Assembly (NCBI RefSeq): GCF_000685095.1
Contig: NZ_BAYE01000010.1
Coordinates: 62,001 to 126,000 of the forward strand
From: Paraburkholderia caledonica NBRC 102488
Lineage (GTDB): Bacteria > Pseudomonadota > Gammaproteobacteria > Burkholderiales > Burkholderiaceae
Direction: 5' to 3'
Length of the DNA: 64,000 nucleotides
Part shown: positions 60,513 to 64,000 of the stretch, one piece after another
How the letters are laid out: each line of letters begins with the position of its first letter
Numbering within the stretch: position 1 is the first letter of the stretch
Made by a program: the position numbers and the translations under genes
Notes under the pieces: model-generated
Databases searched by the model: none
What the model saw: only the letters and a program-made list of their open reading frames with translations
What the model was told of the DNA's origin: nothing

Positions 60513-63133
60513 AGCTTCAGAGCATCGCGATAGAGGAATTCAAACAGTTCACCGGGCGTCTCTTTATCGACGACCTGCAGCCCGGTCTCAATCTTTTCGT
60601 GGGACCAAACGAGGCCGGCAAGAGCACGATTGCCGAGGCCGTGCGTGCGGTGTTTCTCGAACGCTACAAGGCCTCGCATCTCAAGGAATTGCTGCCTTGG
60701 GGCAAGGCGAGCGGGCAGCCGTCGGTCGAAGTCAGCTTCGATCTCGACGGCGTCACATGCCGCCTGTCGAAGCAGTTCGTCACGCGTCAGCGCTGTGAGT
60801 TGAAGATCGGCCAGACCGTATTCGGCGAAGACGAAGCGGAAGACAAGCTCGCCGCACTGCTCGGCTTTTCGCGTGCCGCGCGCGGGCCGTTGAAGGCGGA
60901 AAACGCGGGCGTTCCAGGTCTCTTGTGGGTGCAGCAGGGCGGCACGCAGGACATGCGCGACTCGACCGGTCACGCGGCGCAGTATCTGCGCGATGCGTTG
61001 TCGCAATTGTCCGGCAGCCGCGAATCGGCGGGCGAGGATGCGTTGATCGCCGCCGTGCAACGCGAGCTTCGGCAACTGCTGACCGCGCGCACGCAGAAAT
61101 CCACCGGGCCGCTCGCCGAAGCCGAAGCCGCGCTCGCCGCGCTGATCGCGGAGCGTGACGATCTGAACCGGCAGCGCGAACAGTTCGAGGAAAACATCGC
61201 ACGACTTGCCGCGCAGCAGCAGGCCTTCGAGGAAACCGAGCGCAAGCGGCCGTGGGAAGTTCACGAGCAGAAGGCCGTGCTCGCGCAAAAGCGCGCCGAT
61301 GCGGCTGCGGAACTCGAGCGCAGCGTAGACCAACTCGCGCAGGCGTTGAAAGTCAGCGAGGCTGAACTCGCGCTGCCGTTGCAGCACGAACAGGCCGCGG
61401 TGGAACTGGAAACAGCGGTGACGCGCGATCGTCAGCAACTCGACACGGCGCACGCGAACGTGGCGGCGGTCGAAACCGGATATGCACAGGCGGCAACCCG
61501 CGTCGCGCAACTGGAGCAGGCTTTTACCGATGCGAACCGCGCGCTCGAACTGGCGAATGCGGCGGTGAGCGCCGCGGATCTGCGCAACCAGATCGGTCTT
61601 CATCACGCGGAACTGGAACGGCTCGAAGCGGCGATTGCTGCCGCGAGCGAAGCCAACGAAGCGCTCGTAGAAACCGCGCGCGCCGCAGCCGCCCTTGAAA
61701 TAGACGAGGCGAAGCTCAAGCGCCTCGCATCGCTCGATGCGTCGCTGACCGTGTTGCGTGCGCGCACCGAAGCGGCGATGACCCGCATCGAATATCGGTT
61801 GAGTGGGCCGATTACGGTGGGCGAGGCGTCCATCAGCGGCGCGGGCGTATTGCGTGTCGACGAAGAAAAGCGGATTGGCCTGGGCGAGCTTGGTGAATTG
61901 CGCGTGATTCCGGGCGTTTCGGATCTGTCCGCACGGTTGTCGGAACTCGCCGCGCTCGAAGCGCAGCATGCGCAGTTGCTGCAAGCGCTCGGCGTCGCTT
62001 CGCTTGCCGAAGCCGAATCGAGGCACGAACAGTGGAAGGCGCTTGTCGCGCAGCAGAAGAGTTACGCGAAGGTACTCGAAGCGTACGCGCCGCAGGGCAT
62101 CGACGCGCTGCGCGCCGCGTTGGCATCGGCCGCCGCGCGCTCGCAGGCCGCCAACGAGCGTTTGACGAGTTTGCCCGATGTCTCGGCTGCGCTGCCGCTC
62201 GACGAAGCGCGGCGCAGCGCCGAAATCGCAGCCTCCGCGCTGGAGAGCGCCCGCAAGATACTGAACGAGGCAACCGAGAAGCGTTCCACCGGCATTGCGA
62301 CGGCTGAATCACTCGCGCTTCAGTTGGAGCGCAAGGAAGCGCAATTGGGCGACCCGGCGTTCTGCCGCAACCGCGCGCAGTGGCAGGCGAAGATCGTCGA
62401 GCAACGTGTGCAGGTCGAGGCGCTGACGAAGCAGCGCGAAGCGCGAGCGCGCGAACTCGAAGCCGTGCGTCTGGACGACCCGGCGGCCGAGGCGAAGCGC
62501 TATCGCGCGTCGGCGGAACTTGCGCGTCAGGACCAGCACGAGCGGCAGGTCAGCATCGCGCGTTTGCGCAGCCAGTTGGAGACAGTGGGCGCGTCAGGGC
62601 TCGGCGAGCGTCTTGCAGCGCTCGACGCAAAAGTGGAGCAGGCCACCCGCCGCAAAGAGGAGCTGAGCTTGCGCGCCGGCGCATTGAGTCTGCTCGACGA
62701 AGTGCTCGTCGCGGAACGCGATGCGGCGGTCGCGCAGTTGCGTGCGCCGTTGACGGAACGGCTCGGCCATTATCTGAAGCGGATCTTTCCGCAATCGACC
62801 ATCGCGCTTGGCGACGATCTGAGTCCCGCGACGCTCGATCGTTATGGCCGCGCAGACACGCTCGAAGCGCTGAGCTTCGGCACGCGCGAGCAACTCGGCA
62901 TTCTCACGCGGCTCGCGTATGCCGATCTGCTGAAGGCGTCCGGCCGGCCCACGTTGCTGATGCTCGACGATGCGGCCGTGCATACCGACGCCGCACGGCG
63001 GGATGCGATCAAGCGGGCGCTGATCGACGCTGCCACGCGGCATCAGATTCTGGTGTTCACGTGCCATCCGGAACTGTGGGACGACCTGGGCGTGAGGCAG
63101 CGCGCGATCGACGATATGAAGGCCGCGGCGTAG
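60509..63133 (+). CDS. SbcC/YhaN-like AAA ATPase with coiled coil, no zinc hook
   Basis: 874 residues. N-terminal ATPase half with Walker A GPNEAGKST (32-40), a long coiled coil (about 200-420), a compact beta-rich insertion (about 428-470; ITVGEASISGAGVLRV, GELGELRVIPG), a second coiled coil (about 470-740), then the C-terminal half with signature SFGTREQLGILTRL and Walker B LLMLDDAA. No CxxC zinc-hook motif exists; the few cysteines are scattered. This matches the YhaN-like branch of SMC-type repair ATPases rather than classical Rad50/SbcC. With the SbcD-like partner it should process DNA ends or hairpins (inference from family). Confidence 0.9.
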   Translation: MKLQSIAIEEFKQFTGRLFIDDLQPGLNLFVGPNEAGKSTIAEAVRAVFLERYKASHLKELLPWGKASGQPSVEVSFDLDGVTCRLSKQFVTRQRCELKIGQTVFGEDEAEDKLAALLGFSRAARGPLKAENAGVPGLLWVQQGGTQDMRDSTGHAAQYLRDALSQLSGSRESAGEDALIAAVQRELRQLLTARTQKSTGPLAEAEAALAALIAERDDLNRQREQFEENIARLAAQQQAFEETERKRPWEVHEQKAVLAQKRADAAAELERSVDQLAQALKVSEAELALPLQHEQAAVELETAVTRDRQQLDTAHANVAAVETGYAQAATRVAQLEQAFTDANRALELANAAVSAADLRNQIGLHHAELERLEAAIAAASEANEALVETARAAAALEIDEAKLKRLASLDASLTVLRARTEAAMTRIEYRLSGPITVGEASISGAGVLRVDEEKRIGLGELGELRVIPGVSDLSARLSELAALEAQHAQLLQALGVASLAEAESRHEQWKALVAQQKSYAKVLEAYAPQGIDALRAALASAAARSQAANERLTSLPDVSAALPLDEARRSAEIAASALESARKILNEATEKRSTGIATAESLALQLERKEAQLGDPAFCRNRAQWQAKIVEQRVQVEALTKQREARARELEAVRLDDPAAEAKRYRASAELARQDQHERQVSIARLRSQLETVGASGLGERLAALDAKVEQATRRKEELSLRAGALSLLDEVLVAERDAAVAQLRAPLTERLGHYLKRIFPQSTIALGDDLSPATLDRYGRADTLEALSFGTREQLGILTRLAYADLLKASGRPTLLMLDDAAVHTDAARRDAIKRALIDAATRHQILVFTCHPELWDDLGVRQRAIDDMKAAA

Positions 63134-63147
63134 CTATCCGTCGGGGC

Positions 63148-64000
63148 TTACTCGTACCAGCGCGGTGTGTAGACCCACTGCGCGCCCCTGGTGAAGCGGC
63201 GCGTGGTGGAGGAGCCCACGATGAGCATCGTGCGCATATCGACATCCGCTGAGCGCAGTTCGCCCAGCGTCACCGTGCGCAGCGTTGCGCCCGGCCTGCC
63301 AATGTCGCGGCCGAGCACGACCTGCGTATTTGCCGCGCGATACTCGCGAACGATATCGAGCGCCTTATCGAGTTGCCACGGACGTGCGCGCGAAATCGGG
63401 TTGTAGAACGCCATGACGAGGTCCGCTTGCGCGGCATGTCGCAAGCGTTTTTCGATGATGCTCCAGGGCTTCAGATTATCCGACAGCGACAGCATGCAGA
63501 AGTCGTGGCCGAGCGGCGCGCCGGCTTGCGCGGCGGTAGCCATCGCCGCCGATACCCCCGGCACGATGCTAAGCTCAACAGCGGCCCACGCGCTGTCCGC
63601 AGAGGCGTCGAGCGCTTCGAGCACGGCCGCGGCCATCGCGAATACGCCGGGGTCGCCGGACGACACCATCACGACTGACCGTCCCGCGCTCGCGAGTTCG
63701 AACGCATGGCGGGCGCGCTGCATTTCCTCGCGATTATCGGTGCCGTGCACGCGTTGGCCGGCGCGCAGCGGGCCGGCCATTTTCACGTAAGTCTCGTAGC
63801 CGAGAATATCGGTGGCCTGGTCGAGCGCCTTATGCGCCGCGGGCACCATCAGTTCCGCGCTGCCGGGGCCGAGGCCGATTACCGTCAGCCGGCCGCGCGC
63901 CCGTCCTATCGTGTCGGGATCGACCGCGAGCGGCGATAGAGCGAGGGCGATGCCTTGCACATGATCGTCGTGCAGGGTCTCGTAGGGAATGCGCAGGGCG
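63148..64000 (-). CDS. cobJ: precorrin-3B C17-methyltransferase (CobJ), 5' part beyond window edge
   Basis: The frame is open from the right window edge to the stop at 63148. The SAM-dependent tetrapyrrole methylase domain begins with LTVIGLGPGSAELMVPAA and continues with LGYETYVKMAG, VVMVSSGDPGVFAMAAAVLE, ELSIVPGVSAAMATAAQAGAPLGHDF, MAFYNPISRARPWQL and GRDIGRPGATLRTV. CobJ methylates C17 and contracts the corrin ring in cobalamin synthesis. Since in-frame codons continue upstream of any methylase-type start (the stretch ALRIPYETLHDDH before 63960), the gene may be longer, perhaps a CbiG-CobJ-type fusion; the window does not show this. It is convergent with the ATPase gene, 14 bases apart. 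Confidence 0.92.
   Translation of the reverse strand, partial: ALRIPYETLHDDHVQGIALALSPLAVDPDTIGRARGRLTVIGLGPGSAELMVPAAHKALDQATDILGYETYVKMAGPLRAGQRVHGTDNREEMQRARHAFELASAGRSVVMVSSGDPGVFAMAAAVLEALDASADSAWAAVELSIVPGVSAAMATAAQAGAPLGHDFCMLSLSDNLKPWSIIEKRLRHAAQADLVMAFYNPISRARPWQLDKALDIVREYRAANTQVVLGRDIGRPGATLRTVTLGELRSADVDMRTMLIVGSSTTRRFTRGAQWVYTPRWYE

Noticed and set aside
1-64000. Search for CRISPR arrays, tRNA/rRNA genes, IS elements or prophage genes
   Set aside because: No spaced direct repeats, cloverleaf-like sequence, transposase, integrase or phage structural gene was seen.

Overview
The window is GC-rich, gene-dense chromosomal DNA of a betaproteobacterium of the Burkholderiales, most likely a plant-associated Paraburkholderia/Burkholderia. 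Reasons: an acdS-acdR pair (ACC deaminase) carrying the diagnostic residues, a second rpoN gene, lutABC, a DJ-1/DUF4142/PA2169-type stress gene group, and codon use typical of that group. I see no rRNA, tRNA, CRISPR array, insertion sequence, phage gene or attachment site; the window reads as ordinary vertically inherited chromosome. All identifications come from reading the sequence, without database searches.

Layout. 1-5.4 kb: stress-type genes (topoisomerase IB running off the left edge, an acidic small protein, DJ-1/PfpI, DUF4142, DUF1488, glycine-zipper membrane protein, PA2169-type four-helix protein, BON protein). 5.4-7.4 kb: a second sigma-54 gene preceded by a near-perfect -24/-12 promoter, so it probably autoregulates. 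7.5-12.4 kb: AruH-like aminotransferase, then the LldR/LutR regulator and lutABC (lactate oxidation) with two palindromic operators over a good sigma-70 promoter. 12.4-16.6 kb: a two-gene DNA-repair operon (FAN1-like VRR-NUC nuclease plus an XPD/DinG-like helicase with an N-terminal nuclease-like domain) behind a LexA box. 16.6-21.1 kb: large MscS channel and an orphan sigma-54 activator. 21.1-22.5 kb: about 1.4 kb without a gene I can support. 22.5-28 kb: NAMPT-type nadV, NTF2-like protein, prolyl 4-hydroxylase-like oxygenase, GNAT and MFS exporter.

28.3-31.4 kb: isocitrate-lyase-family enzyme divergent from a PrpR-like sigma-54 activator, with a -24/-12 promoter and three phased operator-like repeats between them. 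31.5-33.9 kb: ahpC-ahpF with an OxyR-like site. 34-35.9 kb: pirin and divergent LysR. 35.9-37.6 kb: acdS/acdR. 37.8-41.8 kb: exported MsrA, MipA/OmpV outer-membrane protein and periplasmic trehalase. 42-49.3 kb: signalling cluster (CHASE3-GAF hybrid kinase with three receivers, CheR, receiver-less CheB, REC-kinase, LuxR-type regulator) without a chemoreceptor. 49.3-55.5 kb: LysR, aromatic aminotransferase, class II aldolase, ketopantoate-reductase-like protein, then a FAD monooxygenase with a DUF2783 partner. 55.7-63.1 kb: AI-2E transporter with an extra C-terminal domain, DUF445 protein, and an SbcD/SbcC-like pair lacking a zinc hook. The right edge cuts a CobJ-type cobalamin gene.

Themes that tie genes together are sigma-54 control (rpoN2 plus two activators and two readable -24/-12 promoters), DNA repair (FAN1/helicase and SbcCD-like operons, topoisomerase IB) and peroxide/stress defence (AhpCF, MsrA, DJ-1, trehalase).
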